Counted from the stretch's first letter, positions 11,271-21,004 are shown. The stretch: 40,176 nt of DNA from Bryobacterales bacterium (GCA_016789745.1 JAEUQF010000057.1:1-40176); one strand, 5' to 3'. The notes: generated by a model from the sequence alone, not told the origin. Made by a program: numbers and translations.

Positions 11271-11580
11271 GGTGAAGCCCGAACAATCTGCAGTCCCGGA
11301 TAGCGACTACGCCCTCGGCGCCCCACTAGTCGCCTTCGAAATCGTATCCCCCTCCGAATCCGCCTTCGGCAGCGAAGCCAAATCCCTCGCCTATCTCGAA
11401 GCCGGTGCCCGCGTCGTCGTCTGGATCTACCCCAAAACCCGCACCGTCCACACCCTCGGGGAAGGCGAACGCCGCCTCAACGACAAGGACACCCTGGAAC
11501 TCCCCTCGATCCTCCCGACTGGACCCTCCCCGTCCGCGGCCTCTTCCCCGACTAGCTTCGTTATAGGATGGAAGCTGTGA
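11271..11580 (+). pseudogene. Uma2-family remnant, C-terminal half
   Basis: The plus strand encodes VKPEQSAVPDSDYALGAP and continues to TLELPSILP, almost identical to residues 85-168 of the intact Uma2 gene that follows. The N-terminal half is missing apart from the inverted piece next to it. An ATG at 11263 gives a 105-codon open frame lacking the family's first part, and the 3' end has diverged (SSPTSFVIGWKL). The middle of the domain is deleted, so this is most likely non-functional. Tandem duplication followed by rearrangement is the simplest origin. Its stop overlaps the start of the intact copy. Confidence 0.7.
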
Positions 11581-12119
11581 GCGTCGCGACCGCCCCCTAC
11601 ACCCTCGCCGACCTGGAGCGCATGCCCGACGACGGCATGCATCGCGAGATCCTCCATGGGGAGTTGATCGAATTGCCACTCGCAAAACTGGGCCAGACGA
11701 GAACGGCGATGAAGATCGTTGCATCGCTGCTGTCCTACCTCGGTCACCATTGTGAGATCGGAACGGTATTAGTTGCCGGCTTTCTGCTCGATGCGTCCTC
11801 TTGGCTGCAACCGGATGTAGCGGTGTTGAAGCCCGAACAAATTGCAGTGCCGGATAGTGACTACGCCCCCGGCGCCCCGCTCGTCGCCTTCGAAGTGGCG
11901 TCCCCTTCGGAGGCAGGCGTCGACAGCGAAGCCAAATCCCTCGCCTATCTCGAAGCCGGTGCCCGCGCCGTCGTCTGGATCTACCCTAAAACCCGCACCC
12001 TCCACATCCTTGGCGAAGGTGAACGCCGCCTCGCCGAGCATGACACCCTGGAACTCCCCTCCATCCTCCCCGGCTGGACCTCCCCGTCCGCGACCTTTTC
12101 CCCCGTTAACCGTGCCTGA
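11568..12119 (+). CDS. Uma2-family (DUF820) putative endonuclease
   Basis: 183 residues. Family blocks in order: PYTLADLERMPDDGMHREILHGELIELP, WLQPDVAVL (conserved Asp), LVAFEVASPSEAG (conserved Glu), AKSLAYLEAGARAVVWIYPKTRTL (conserved Lys). The fold is a PD-(D/E)xK nuclease core; physiological role and target are unknown. It is the intact partner of the rearranged copy just upstream and overlaps the start of the transporter gene by 8 bases. The C-terminal tail (SPSATFSPVNRA) is weakly conserved. Confidence 0.82.
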   Translation: MEAVSVATAPYTLADLERMPDDGMHREILHGELIELPLAKLGQTRTAMKIVASLLSYLGHHCEIGTVLVAGFLLDASSWLQPDVAVLKPEQIAVPDSDYAPGAPLVAFEVASPSEAGVDSEAKSLAYLEAGARAVVWIYPKTRTLHILGEGERRLAEHDTLELPSILPGWTSPSATFSPVNRA

Positions 12120-12846
12120 TCTACCGCTCTGGAAATACCTGCTCGGCGCCCTCTGCGCCTTCAATATCGGCATGGCCAAAACCGGTATGCCCGGCCTCGG
12201 CATCCTCGCGATCCCCTTGTTCGTCGTCACAGTCGGCGACGCCCGCCTCTCCGCCGGCTGGCTTCTCCCCATCCTCCTTAGTGCCGACCTGCTCGCCGTC
12301 TTCTACTACCGCAAGCATGCCGCTGCCGGACGCCTCTTCACCCTGCTGCCTTCGGTAGCTGTAGGCATGGCGGTCGGCGCCTTCGTCCTAAAATACGACG
12401 ACAAGGTGCTGCGCCCCATCGTCGGCGCCATCATCCTCTCCATGCTGTTCCTGTTCCTGCTGCGCAAGCGGTCCGTCAACCCGCTGCCCACCGACGGCGC
12501 GCTCTATTCCGGCATGTACGGCTCGTTCACCGGCTTTGCCACTATGATCGCCAACGCCGCTGGGCCCATCATGAACATCTACCTGCTCAGCAAGCGCCTG
12601 GGCCGTGAGGAGTTCGTCGCCACCGGAGCCTGGTTCTTCTTCATCGTCAATGCCACCAAGCTGCCGGTGTACATCCATCACGGCCTGATCAGCCGCACAT
12701 CCCTGATGTTCGACCTCGCGCTGCTCCCCGCCAGCCTCGCCGGTGCCCTCATCGGTCGGCGCCTGCTGATGAAGATCCCGCAAGCCTTGTTCGAAACCGC
12801 CGTCATCGTGCTGGCCTTCCTGGCCACCATCCTGCTGTTCTTCTAA
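12112..12846 (+). CDS. TauE/SafE-family transporter (sulfite/organosulfonate exporter-like)
   Basis: 244 residues from a GTG at 12112 that lies inside the end of the Uma2 gene. About seven to eight hydrophobic segments span the protein, beginning WKYLLGALCAFNIGMAKTG. The early G-x-KTG-x-PG block and the internal repeat around GSFTGFATMIANAAGPIMNIYLL are characteristic of the TauE/SafE (DUF81) family. Members move sulfite, sulfoacetate or other small anions across the inner membrane, but substrate is not predictable here. It converges on the large secreted-protein gene with 1 base between stops. Confidence 0.86.
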   Translation: MPDLPLWKYLLGALCAFNIGMAKTGMPGLGILAIPLFVVTVGDARLSAGWLLPILLSADLLAVFYYRKHAAAGRLFTLLPSVAVGMAVGAFVLKYDDKVLRPIVGAIILSMLFLFLLRKRSVNPLPTDGALYSGMYGSFTGFATMIANAAGPIMNIYLLSKRLGREEFVATGAWFFFIVNATKLPVYIHHGLISRTSLMFDLALLPASLAGALIGRRLLMKIPQALFETAVIVLAFLATILLFF

Positions 12847-12847
12847 A

Positions 12848-14770
12848 TCACTTCTTTCCGTACCAGCCGCGATCCCACGGAAACGCGAAGGTCGGCTTAT
12901 TCGCATAGCGCGTCATCGCGAACTCAATCCGCGACCCGGCACCCGGCTCCAGCCGCACCGTAAACACCGGCCCATCAATCTTCGTCGTCACCCCATCAAT
13001 CGTCGCCGTGTCGAAGCGATGCTCGCCATAACCGCCGGCCTGCACCACCATCGTCCGCGCCTCAATCGGATTCGTATTCACCAGCGTCACCGTCGCGCTC
13101 TTCGCGCCCAGCTTCTCCACCAGCGCCCCGACATCCTTCGGCAACCCCGCCCGCCGCTTCTCCGGATCAAAGTAGCGGAACCGGCTGTGCAGCACCCAAA
13201 TCCGTCCGCGCGCGAAATACCCACCCATCGTCAGATTCACCAACGCATTCGTCGCCGCCGGATTGAAGTCCAGCAGGTAATCCGCCAGCCGCGTATCGGC
13301 CGTCGTCTGATCCGTCCGGATCATCTCCACCCGCCGCCGGATGGACGCCAGATCCGACTGCAGCGCCTTCTCCGGAAACTCCGGCAGCTTCCCTTCCAGA
13401 TACCCCAGCCACATCGACCCGCGATCCGAGCCACCATACCCGCCGCGCCCGCCGCGTTCCTCATACTTCGTCGCCACCGGCACCCGCTCCAGATCCTTCC
13501 GATCCATCGACCACAAATAAATCTCGGTCAGCCGGTCGGAAAACGTCTCCGGCGTGTAGTGATACCAGCTCGGCGGCCCGTTATGCTTGTACCCCTTCGG
13601 ATCGCCATACATCACCGGCAACAGCGTGCGCCCGTTCTCCACCTTCTTCTGTGCATAAACCAAATCCATCTGCTTCCGCAGCGTACCCACGAAACTCTGA
13701 TCGCCGCTCAACAGCAGCGCATTGCCAAACCCTGGCCAGGACCCCTGCACGAAGTAATTCCGATGCGCGATCTGCTCCAGTTCGCCATCGAAGATCGTGA
13801 AGTTCCAGCCGTACGTTCCCTTCCACCACTGCCCGTTGTACTCCCCGCCCGGCTTGCCATTCAGCCCGACATTGCTGGGAATCATTCCGCCGCATTCTTC
13901 GGCCCGCTTCTGCCACGCCCGAACATACTCCACCGCCCATGTTCGATACTTCTCATCGCCCGTCAACGCAAACGAGTTCAGCCCCAGAATCGTCGACGCC
14001 AGGTTCAGGTTGTTATCGCCCACGCTATCCAGATACTCCGCGCAGTGCGCCAGCATCTTGTCGTAGTGCTGCACCAGATCCAACAGCTTGCTGGTTCCCG
14101 CGGGATTATGCAGCAGGTGAAACTTGCCGGGATTCGGATCGCCGACCCAATCGTACGTCGTCGCCTTCCGCAGCATCGGCCCCGTACTGCCAGTCCAGAT
14201 GCTCTTGATCAGCTTCTTCTCCGGATCATAATTCGGCGCATCCGGATCCTCGCCCATGTACATCTTCGCGAACCGCGTCATCCGTTCCCGATAAAGGGTG
14301 TTGTTCGGATCCGAAAAGCCCATCATCAGGAACGCGCGCATCCCCTCGCCGGTATGAAACCAGTCCGATTGCGTGATGAACTCCTTGTGATACGCCCCGT
14401 TCTTGGCCAGTTCCGTCGTCGTGGTGCGCAGCTCGTTGTACTGCCGCCAGTGGCCCTCCTGCGCCTTCTTGTATAGATCCAGCACCGAGTCCGATCCGCC
14501 CAAAGCATGCAGCAGAGTCCAGTTCCAGTAGGTCTCGATGGCATCATCCGGGCCATCCAACGTACCCCACCGCGGCGTGTGCGCCAGGTACCCGCGCTCA
14601 TCCACATACTTGCTGGCGAACAACTCCACGGCCTTCGAACTGTGCTGCAAAACCTGCTGCTCCAGGAAGGCCCAAGCCGGCGGAGCCATCGGCTTCTTCA
14701 CATGCAACGTCACATCCTGGCCCTGCAACGAAAGGCCCAGCAGAACGAAAACACCGAACAGGCGAAACAT
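12848..14770 (-). CDS. Large secreted protein, probable alpha/alpha-toroid carbohydrate-active enzyme
   Basis: 640 residues with a Sec signal peptide (MFRLFGVFVLLGLSLQGQ). The body is rich in helices with aromatic/Trp residues (ETYWNWTLLHALGG, WFHTGEGMRAFLMMGF, YTPETFSDRLTEIYLWSM), reminiscent of six-hairpin glycosidases or polysaccharide lyases. The C-terminal 100 residues look like a beta-sandwich (VTLVNTNPIEARTMVVQAGG). I do not recognise a named family and see no confirmed catalytic motif, so enzyme activity is inference. A Gly/Arg-rich loop (EERGGRGGYGGSDRG) is unusual. It appears monocistronic, between a convergent transporter and a repeat-bearing intergenic region. Confidence 0.72.
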   Translation of the reverse strand: MFRLFGVFVLLGLSLQGQDVTLHVKKPMAPPAWAFLEQQVLQHSSKAVELFASKYVDERGYLAHTPRWGTLDGPDDAIETYWNWTLLHALGGSDSVLDLYKKAQEGHWRQYNELRTTTTELAKNGAYHKEFITQSDWFHTGEGMRAFLMMGFSDPNNTLYRERMTRFAKMYMGEDPDAPNYDPEKKLIKSIWTGSTGPMLRKATTYDWVGDPNPGKFHLLHNPAGTSKLLDLVQHYDKMLAHCAEYLDSVGDNNLNLASTILGLNSFALTGDEKYRTWAVEYVRAWQKRAEECGGMIPSNVGLNGKPGGEYNGQWWKGTYGWNFTIFDGELEQIAHRNYFVQGSWPGFGNALLLSGDQSFVGTLRKQMDLVYAQKKVENGRTLLPVMYGDPKGYKHNGPPSWYHYTPETFSDRLTEIYLWSMDRKDLERVPVATKYEERGGRGGYGGSDRGSMWLGYLEGKLPEFPEKALQSDLASIRRRVEMIRTDQTTADTRLADYLLDFNPAATNALVNLTMGGYFARGRIWVLHSRFRYFDPEKRRAGLPKDVGALVEKLGAKSATVTLVNTNPIEARTMVVQAGGYGEHRFDTATIDGVTTKIDGPVFTVRLEPGAGSRIEFAMTRYANKPTFAFPWDRGWYGKK

Positions 14771-14788
14771 AGCTCTCTACAATATCAC

Positions 14789-14843
14789 CGCCCCTCCGAT
14801 GGAGGGCGGACGGCCTCGTCCGCGGCCGACCCCCAGGTCGGCC
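14789..14843 (+). repeat. Hairpin cluster with twin-hairpin element, copy 2
   Basis: GCGGAC/GTCCGC (14806-14811, 14818-14823; 6-base loop) is directly followed by GGCCGACC/GGTCGGCC (14824-14831, 14836-14843; loop CCCA). The order and zero-base junction match the element at 11126-11162 although stem bases differ. A further imperfect hairpin, CGCCCCTCC-GAT-GGAGGGCG, precedes it from about 14789. It lies in the 5' region of the large secreted protein gene. Confidence 0.55.
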
Positions 14844-14868
14844 CACTACCTTTATCCCAAGCCGAACT

Positions 14869-15186
14869 GGAGCACAGCGGTGGATCCCTTTCGCGGGTGG
14901 TTGTCCGATCTAACTCTTTTGATGATAGAGAGAACGCGCGATAGGACGGCCAGCGAGACGATCGAGTCGCTTCGCTCGGCATTGCTCAGCCTTCGGTATG
15001 CTCATATCTCCTCTGTGAGGGCTGGTTCCTACGGCTTCTTGCAGCCAACGGCAAGCTCACACGCGCAAAGGCAATACGGAGCCGCCTAACCAAGGAGTTC
15101 CAGGCCTACTGCGACGCGCACCAAGCTACGTCTCGGTATCGAGAGGAGATGTTGACGAGGTTGCAGTAGCCCCAATCGGAGCACAG

Positions 15187-15187
<1 letters not shown>
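14869..15187. other. Gene-poor stretch bounded by a 10-bp direct repeat
   Basis: GGAGCACAGC occurs at 14869-14878 and again at 15178-15187, the second copy touching the mutase stop codon. Between them the plus strand has a stop-free stretch of about 75 codons ending at a TAG (15167-15169): GWFLRLLAANGKLTRAKAIR and then a basic tail. It has no ATG, GTG or TTG start. It may be a decayed gene end or inserted element, but I recognise no family, and chance is possible. Confidence 0.25.
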
Positions 15188-16686
<1,499 letters not shown>

Positions 16687-16700
16687 AAGTGAGAGACCAC

Positions 16701-16904
16701 TCAGGATCGCTGGATCTTACGAGCCCTTAGAAACGAAGTGATGCCGAAGTAGAGCATCACCACGGAGAACGACACGGTCAGAAGCAGCCGGAAAGGGCCG
16801 TCGGTGCCGGCCTCCAACTCCCGCCAGGCACGGTAGGCCGACGGCAACGGCACCAGCCCGAGCACAATGAAGACGAAGCCGATCATCTCGTTCCAAAGGA
16901 CCAT
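16701..16904 (-). CDS. Small membrane protein of unknown function
   Basis: The frame is open up to a TTG at 17111 (136 codons), but the first ATG is at 16904, giving 67 residues ([17 protein letters not shown]...). A later ATG at 16886 has GGAACG upstream. A TTG near 16964 (LAGKVGKFFQHVLPGVIRP) is also plausible because the residues after it look like a natural amphipathic N-terminus. Two hydrophobic helices are evident ([14 protein letters not shown] and [20 protein letters not shown]), with a basic C-terminal end (RARKIQRS). No family recognised. It follows the divergent small gene at 17114. Confidence 0.55.
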   Translation of the reverse strand: MVLWNEMIGFVFIVLGLVPLPSAYRAWRELEAGTDGPFRLLLTVSFSVVMLYFGITSFLRARKIQRS

Positions 16905-17080
16905 GATGGGACGGATGACCCCGGGAAGTACGTGCTGAAAAAACTTGCCGACCTTGCCTGCCAAGCCTCTATCGTACCAAGGGCTGGAGCCATTCACGGG
17001 ACGTCGCAGGCGGTCGATAAGGTAAGGGAGAATAAGGATGATCCGGTAAGGAATGCGCCGTCGCCAACCGTGAAAGATGC

Positions 17081-17086
17081 TATTCT
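17081..17086 (+). promoter_or_regulatory. Putative extended -10 of the 17114 gene
   Basis: TGC-TATTCT-GA gives an extended -10 28 bases before the TTG start; no clear -35. It fits the GC-TANNCT pattern seen before other genes here. Confidence 0.45.
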
Positions 17087-17113
17087 GAGAACGTCCTCGA
17101 AAGGGGCACAAGC

Positions 17114-17410
17114 TTGGACGAACGACTGAAAGAGCTAATGCAGGAGCTGGGCAACGCGATTAACGAATCGCTATCAGACTCCGATCGTATCGCCGAAGCC
17201 ATTGGCGAGATCAAACGCGCCGGTTATGACGTGTTTCTCGTTCTGGAAGCCACCATCGGCTTCAATAAGCGCGAAGAGGGTAGCGATTCGGATGAGCCTT
17301 CTGCTTCCACCAGCACCCTCGATTACGACGCCGCCACTCGCCTGAAGTGGACCTCGCAGGATCACAAGTTCTTGAAGGCCCTCAAGATCTCTACCGACGA
17401 AGATCGCTAA
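17114..17410 (+). CDS. Small acidic cytoplasmic protein, unknown function
   Basis: 98 residues from a TTG at 17114, chosen because AAGGGG (17101-17106) is 7 bases upstream. The N-terminal half is helical (LDERLKELMQELGNAINESL... IAEAIGEIKRAGYDVFLVLEATIGF). The middle is a Ser/Asp/Glu-rich disordered stretch, and the C-terminus reads LKWTSQDHKFLKALKIS. No domain is recognised; I believe homologues occur in other Acidobacteriota, but this is memory, not a search. It converges on the glycosyltransferase gene with 11 bases between stops. Confidence 0.72.
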   Translation: MDERLKELMQELGNAINESLSDSDRIAEAIGEIKRAGYDVFLVLEATIGFNKREEGSDSDEPSASTSTLDYDAATRLKWTSQDHKFLKALKISTDEDR

Positions 17411-17421
17411 GTTCCTCGTCC

Positions 17422-18525
17422 CTACGCCAACAGTTCCCGATAGACATCCCAAGTTCGCGCCGCGGCCGCGTTCCATGTGAACGGTAGCGCCCGTGCGAGC
17501 CCCCGCTCCGACAACTGCCGCCGCAGCTCCGCATCCGCGGCCAGCCGCCGCATGCCTTCCGCGATGGATCCGGCGTCCTTCGGATCCACCAACACCGCTG
17601 CATCTCCCGCTACTTCCGCCAGCGCCGACCCGTTCGACGTCAGCACCGGCAAGCCATGTCCCATCGCCTCTAGCACCGGGATGCCGAAGCCCTCATCAAA
17701 GGATGGGAATGCCAGGATGCGCGCCCGGCGATAGGCAGCTTGCAGGCCCGCATCATCCACGTAGCCCGCAATCTCAATCCGCTCGCGTGCGGGACTCGCC
17801 GCCAGCCGCGCCGCTATCTCCTCCCAGCCATACCCGGTGGACCCAGCCAGCAGCAGCCTCCAGGAGGAATCCAAATGTTCGAAGGCGTGAATCAGCCCAA
17901 CAATGTTCTTGCGCTTCTGCAGCGCTCCCACGTGCAGCACCAGATTCTCACGGCGTTCCTCCGGAACAGGTGCACCCGCCGGCGGCTCCATGCCATGCCA
18001 TACCACGCGCAGGCGTGCGCGCTCTACACCCAGCAGCGCCTCCACCTGCGACGCCGTGTGCGCCGACACACAGATAATCAGGTCCGCGCGCTCGGCAGCC
18101 TCTCGTGCCTGTTGCGCAAAGCGTTCGCGAAACTCCCGCGTGGAGTACTCGCCGGTTAAGACAAACAGATCGTGAAAGGTAACCACATGCCGGGGCGCCG
18201 TCCAATTCGGCAGGCGTTGGTTAAGCCCGTGATACAGACTGCAGGAGACGCCTACGGATTCCAACAGCAGCCTGCGCGCGACATTCGTTGGTGCAGGTTG
18301 CCGCAGCCCACGAAGCAGGCGATGCGGGCGGTAGCACCAGCGATAGCGCTGTTCCGGTTGCAGGCGTGCCAGCCCGTGCAGGATTTCGCGGCAATAGACA
18401 CCAACTCCGCTCAGCGCACGGCCAACACTATAGGTTGCATCTAAAGCGATGACTGTCGGGCGACGAAAGTGAATGGGCTGTTCTCCGCGAGAGGCAGTGC
18501 TGCCGGATCCCCCACATTCTCGCAC
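17422..18525 (-). CDS. Glycosyltransferase family 1/GT4-like protein
   Basis: 367 residues from a GTG at 18525, the only standard start in frame before the domain. The first about 24 residues overlap the upstream gene and look non-native, so the true start may be an unusual codon nearer VIALDATYSVGR. GT-B fold features: N-terminal ALSGVGVYCREIL (acceptor-domain Gly loop), SLYHGLNQRLPNW, VLHVGALQKRKNIVGLIHAFE, and the C-terminal nucleotide-sugar site AFPSFDEGFGIPVLEAMGHGLPVLTSNGSALAEVAGDAA with the E-x7-E motif. It probably transfers a hexose to a polysaccharide or lipid carrier; donor unknown. It is the last of three same-strand genes behind a sigma-54 activator. Confidence 0.87.
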   Translation of the reverse strand: MRECGGSGSTASRGEQPIHFRRPTVIALDATYSVGRALSGVGVYCREILHGLARLQPEQRYRWCYRPHRLLRGLRQPAPTNVARRLLLESVGVSCSLYHGLNQRLPNWTAPRHVVTFHDLFVLTGEYSTREFRERFAQQAREAAERADLIICVSAHTASQVEALLGVERARLRVVWHGMEPPAGAPVPEERRENLVLHVGALQKRKNIVGLIHAFEHLDSSWRLLLAGSTGYGWEEIAARLAASPARERIEIAGYVDDAGLQAAYRRARILAFPSFDEGFGIPVLEAMGHGLPVLTSNGSALAEVAGDAAVLVDPKDAGSIAEGMRRLAADAELRRQLSERGLARALPFTWNAAAARTWDVYRELLA

Positions 18526-19406
18526 AGCTGCTTCTCGGCGCAGACCAGCATGTCCGCTGGCGGTTCCAGCCCATCATGCCAGCGCGCCACGCCAAAGCAC
18601 GCTCGCACCTGCCGCCGGTGCGGCTTCTGCCGCATCCCGTGCAGTCTGCGTTCTACCGCCGTTAGCAGGTCGGAGAGCGATGCCTCCGGGGGCCGGATCA
18701 GCGAGAACGCAAAGCGCGCCGTATCGACCCGTGCCAACTGGCTGACACCCGCGGTCACTTCCCCCAGCGCCTCGGCGCAGTCCAGCAGCGCCAGCTGCTG
18801 TTCGTCCTTGCCATAGCTGTGGCCGATCTCCGCCAGCGCCGCCACATCCACCACTACCACCGTCGTGCACAAACCCAATCCGCGCGAATGCAGCAGGTTC
18901 TGTTCCACCAGCGCACCGAAGCCACTGCGGTTCAATAGGCCCGTCAACTCGTCGCGCCAACATTGCGACCGCAGATCGCGCGTGATCCGCTGCCGCTCCA
19001 CCGCCAATCGCAGCGCCTTGGCCAACGGCAGACTGTCCAGCTGCGTCTTGGCAAGGAAATCCTGCGCACCGGCGCGCACCATGCTCACCGCCAAGTGCGG
19101 GTCATCCAGTTCCGAAAGAATGAGGATGGGTAACTCCGGCGCCTGCGATTGCACTCGCAGGTAACTATGCAGGCCAAAGCTGTCGGGAAGATTCGGATTC
19201 AGAAGAACCGCGTCATACTGCTCGCGCTCGTTATCCGCCAGTACGGCAAGCGCGTCGGCCAGACGCTCCAGATGGAACACCTCAATACCATGCATCCACC
19301 CACCGCCGAACCGGCTCTCCTCGAATTCAGCCAGAAGCTCCTGCACCCAACGCGAATCTTCTACCTGTCCATCGACGAGAAGCACCCGGATCGAACGATC
19401 AGTCAT
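18441..19406 (-). CDS. Degenerate receiver plus degenerate GGDEF protein
   Basis: 321 residues from the ATG at 19406 (AGGTG 6 bases upstream; an ATG at 19460 would add 18 residues). Residues 6-125 form a CheY-like receiver, but the phospho-acceptor position is Asn70 (DAVLLNPNLPDS) instead of Asp; Lys120 (FLAK) is kept. Residues 150-310 start with RDELTGLLNRSGF, the usual entry to a GGDEF domain, yet the catalytic signature is RVDTARFAF rather than RxGGDEFxx. It should therefore neither be phosphorylated normally nor make c-di-GMP. It may be a protein-protein or nucleotide-sensing output for the adjacent sigma-54 activator. It overlaps the glycosyltransferase ORF by 85 bases. Confidence 0.82.
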   Translation of the reverse strand: MTDRSIRVLLVDGQVEDSRWVQELLAEFEESRFGGGWMHGIEVFHLERLADALAVLADNEREQYDAVLLNPNLPDSFGLHSYLRVQSQAPELPILILSELDDPHLAVSMVRAGAQDFLAKTQLDSLPLAKALRLAVERQRITRDLRSQCWRDELTGLLNRSGFGALVEQNLLHSRGLGLCTTVVVVDVAALAEIGHSYGKDEQQLALLDCAEALGEVTAGVSQLARVDTARFAFSLIRPPEASLSDLLTAVERRLHGMRQKPHRRQVRACFGVARWHDGLEPPADMLVCAEKQLCENVGDPAALPLAENSPFTFVARQSSL

Positions 19407-19463
19407 AGACGCACCTATTTGTACTAGTGCGTTAGGGTGGACGATTTTCTCATCACCCAACCA

Positions 19464-20513
19464 TCAACATGCAAGTTGGTACTCTTTTAACTTCCGATAC
19501 AGCGTGGTACGTCCGATTCCCAGTAGGGTTGCGGCCACCCCGCGGTCACCCTTGGTATACGCCAGCGCCTTCTGAATCGCCAGCTTCTCCATCTCACAAA
19601 GCGGCAGGATCTTCTCCCCGCCAAACTCCATCGGTATCGACCGGTCCATCACCGGCGCGCTGGAAGGCGGCATCGGCTGCACCGGCGCCACCGGCGGAAT
19701 GCCGTGATACGCACCCACTGCCGCCGACATCGCAGCCGGACGATGTGCCGCCAAGTGATGCTGGATCGGCGATGGCAGATCCGTCACCGTCAGCACTGGA
19801 CCCGTGTGGATGGCCACCATGTGCTGCACACAGTTCTCCAACTCGCGCACGTTGCCCGGCCAGCTGTACGTCATCAACGCATCCATCGCGTCAGTCGTGA
19901 AGCGATGGCCTCGCCCGTACATCTCCAAAAAATGCGAGACCAGCAGCGGCACATCATCACGCCGGTCGCGCAGCGGTGCCAGCTTCAACGTCACCACGTT
20001 CAAGCGGTAGTACAAATCGCGCCGGAATGTACCTCGTTCCACTTCCTTCGCCAGGTCCCGATTTGTTGCCGCCACGATCCGGAAATCCGATTTTCGAGGC
20101 GTCAATGAGCCCACCGGGCGGAACTCCTTTTCCTGCAGTACGCGTAGCAGCTTCGATTGCATGTCCAGCGGCAGTTCCCCGATCTCATCGAAGAACGCCG
20201 TGCCGCCGTTAGCCGCCTCAATCAACCCTGTCTTCTGCGCAAAGGCACCCGTGAACGCGCCCTTGGTGTGCCCGAACAACTCGCTCTCCATGATCGTGCC
20301 GACCAGCGCTGAGCAATCGATCGTCACGAACGGGCCCGCGTTGCTCATTTGGTGGATGGTCCGGGCCACCACTTCCTTACCCGTCCCGGTCTCGCCGAGA
20401 ATCAGCACGGGCCAACGGCTCGGCCCAAGCTTATCGATGAGTCGCATCAACTGGCGTGTGCGATGCGACTCGCCTACTAGCGCTGGCTGCGATCCTTTTG
20501 GATGAGAGAACAT
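19464..20513 (-). CDS. Sigma-54-dependent transcriptional activator without receiver domain
   Basis: 349 residues. The AAA+ domain begins almost at the N-terminus: Walker A GETGTGKE (40-47), the sigma-54 contact loop GAFTGA (85-90) within ESELFGHTKGAFTGAF, Walker B GGTAFFDEIGE (103-113), RLNVVTLKLAPLRDRRDD and SWPGNVRELEN. A Pro-rich linker (about 265-300) leads to a Fis-type HTH (EKLAIQKALAYTKGDRGVAATLLGIGRTTLYRKL). With no sensory domain it resembles PspF-like activators that are controlled by a partner protein. The degenerate receiver/GGDEF gene that follows is an obvious candidate partner. That is inference from position. Confidence 0.93.
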   Translation of the reverse strand: MFSHPKGSQPALVGESHRTRQLMRLIDKLGPSRWPVLILGETGTGKEVVARTIHQMSNAGPFVTIDCSALVGTIMESELFGHTKGAFTGAFAQKTGLIEAANGGTAFFDEIGELPLDMQSKLLRVLQEKEFRPVGSLTPRKSDFRIVAATNRDLAKEVERGTFRRDLYYRLNVVTLKLAPLRDRRDDVPLLVSHFLEMYGRGHRFTTDAMDALMTYSWPGNVRELENCVQHMVAIHTGPVLTVTDLPSPIQHHLAAHRPAAMSAAVGAYHGIPPVAPVQPMPPSSAPVMDRSIPMEFGGEKILPLCEMEKLAIQKALAYTKGDRGVAATLLGIGRTTLYRKLKEYQLAC

Positions 20514-20779
20514 TCCCGATCCCTTCCCTTACCGGGCGCCCTGCTTCCCTGCAAGCCGGCGCCTAGGATTTGTCTGGTGCTTCTCGCGTCTTCTGGGGTG
20601 TTCCCCTTAACTGCGCGAGTTGGCACTCTCTAGTAGTAGTGTGTTTACCGAATCTAAAATCTAACGAAGAGTTGCCTAGTACCGCAATACCAGCGAGTTT
20701 GTTTTCTCTGACTCTTATGCGGTAGGAAAGCCACCCCTCACGTGAGGGTATGCATGACAGTACGTACAGGCAGCGTCCT
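20514..20779. other. Non-coding region with a CACGTG palindrome
   Basis: No supported gene. It includes the 14-bp perfect palindrome CCCTCACGTGAGGG (20735-20748) and two nearby GAGTTG(G)C repeats. It is the 5' region of the sigma-54 activator; no convincing GG-N10-GC promoter was found. Confidence 0.3.
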
Positions 20780-21004
20780 TCAGGCGCGCTCCCAAACCAG
20801 TCGGTGCACCGTCTCCCGCCCGTTGCGCCAGCGCGACGCGCTCAACGTCAGCCGCGTCCCTTCAAACCGGAACCGCCGTCGCTGCTCGCCACCCACCCAG
20901 GGCGGATACAGGCTGGCCTCCACGTGATGCACCACCTCACCGGCTTCCTCATCCACCAGGTAACGGCCGCAGTAGGCAATGTAGCCCGCCTGCGAGGGAT
21001 GCAC
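20780..21004 (-). pseudogene. Lipocalin-like protein, C-terminal part after in-frame amber
   Basis: This frame continues directly after a TAG codon at 21007-21005 and encodes HPSQAGYIAYCGRYLVDEEA, then VVHHVEASLYPPWVGGEQRRRF and LTLSASRW, ending RLVWERA. That is the second half of the lipocalin-like domain that also occurs as a short stand-alone bacterial protein. The first codon after the TAG is GTG, with GAGGTGAAGG about 11 bases upstream, so translational restart giving a 74-residue piece is conceivable. Otherwise the gene is inactivated by a nonsense change. No frameshift is needed to join the halves. Confidence 0.6.

Noticed and set aside
16905..17111. N-terminal extension of the small membrane protein up to a TTG at 17111
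   Set aside because: It would overlap the divergent gene's promoter and leader, has no ribosome site, and contains no ATG for 69 codons; a mid-length TTG start near 16964 remains open.
20514..20779. Sigma-54 (-24/-12) promoter near TTGGCACTCTCT (about 20617)
   Set aside because: A good -24 half is present but the GC of the -12 element is missing at the required distance.
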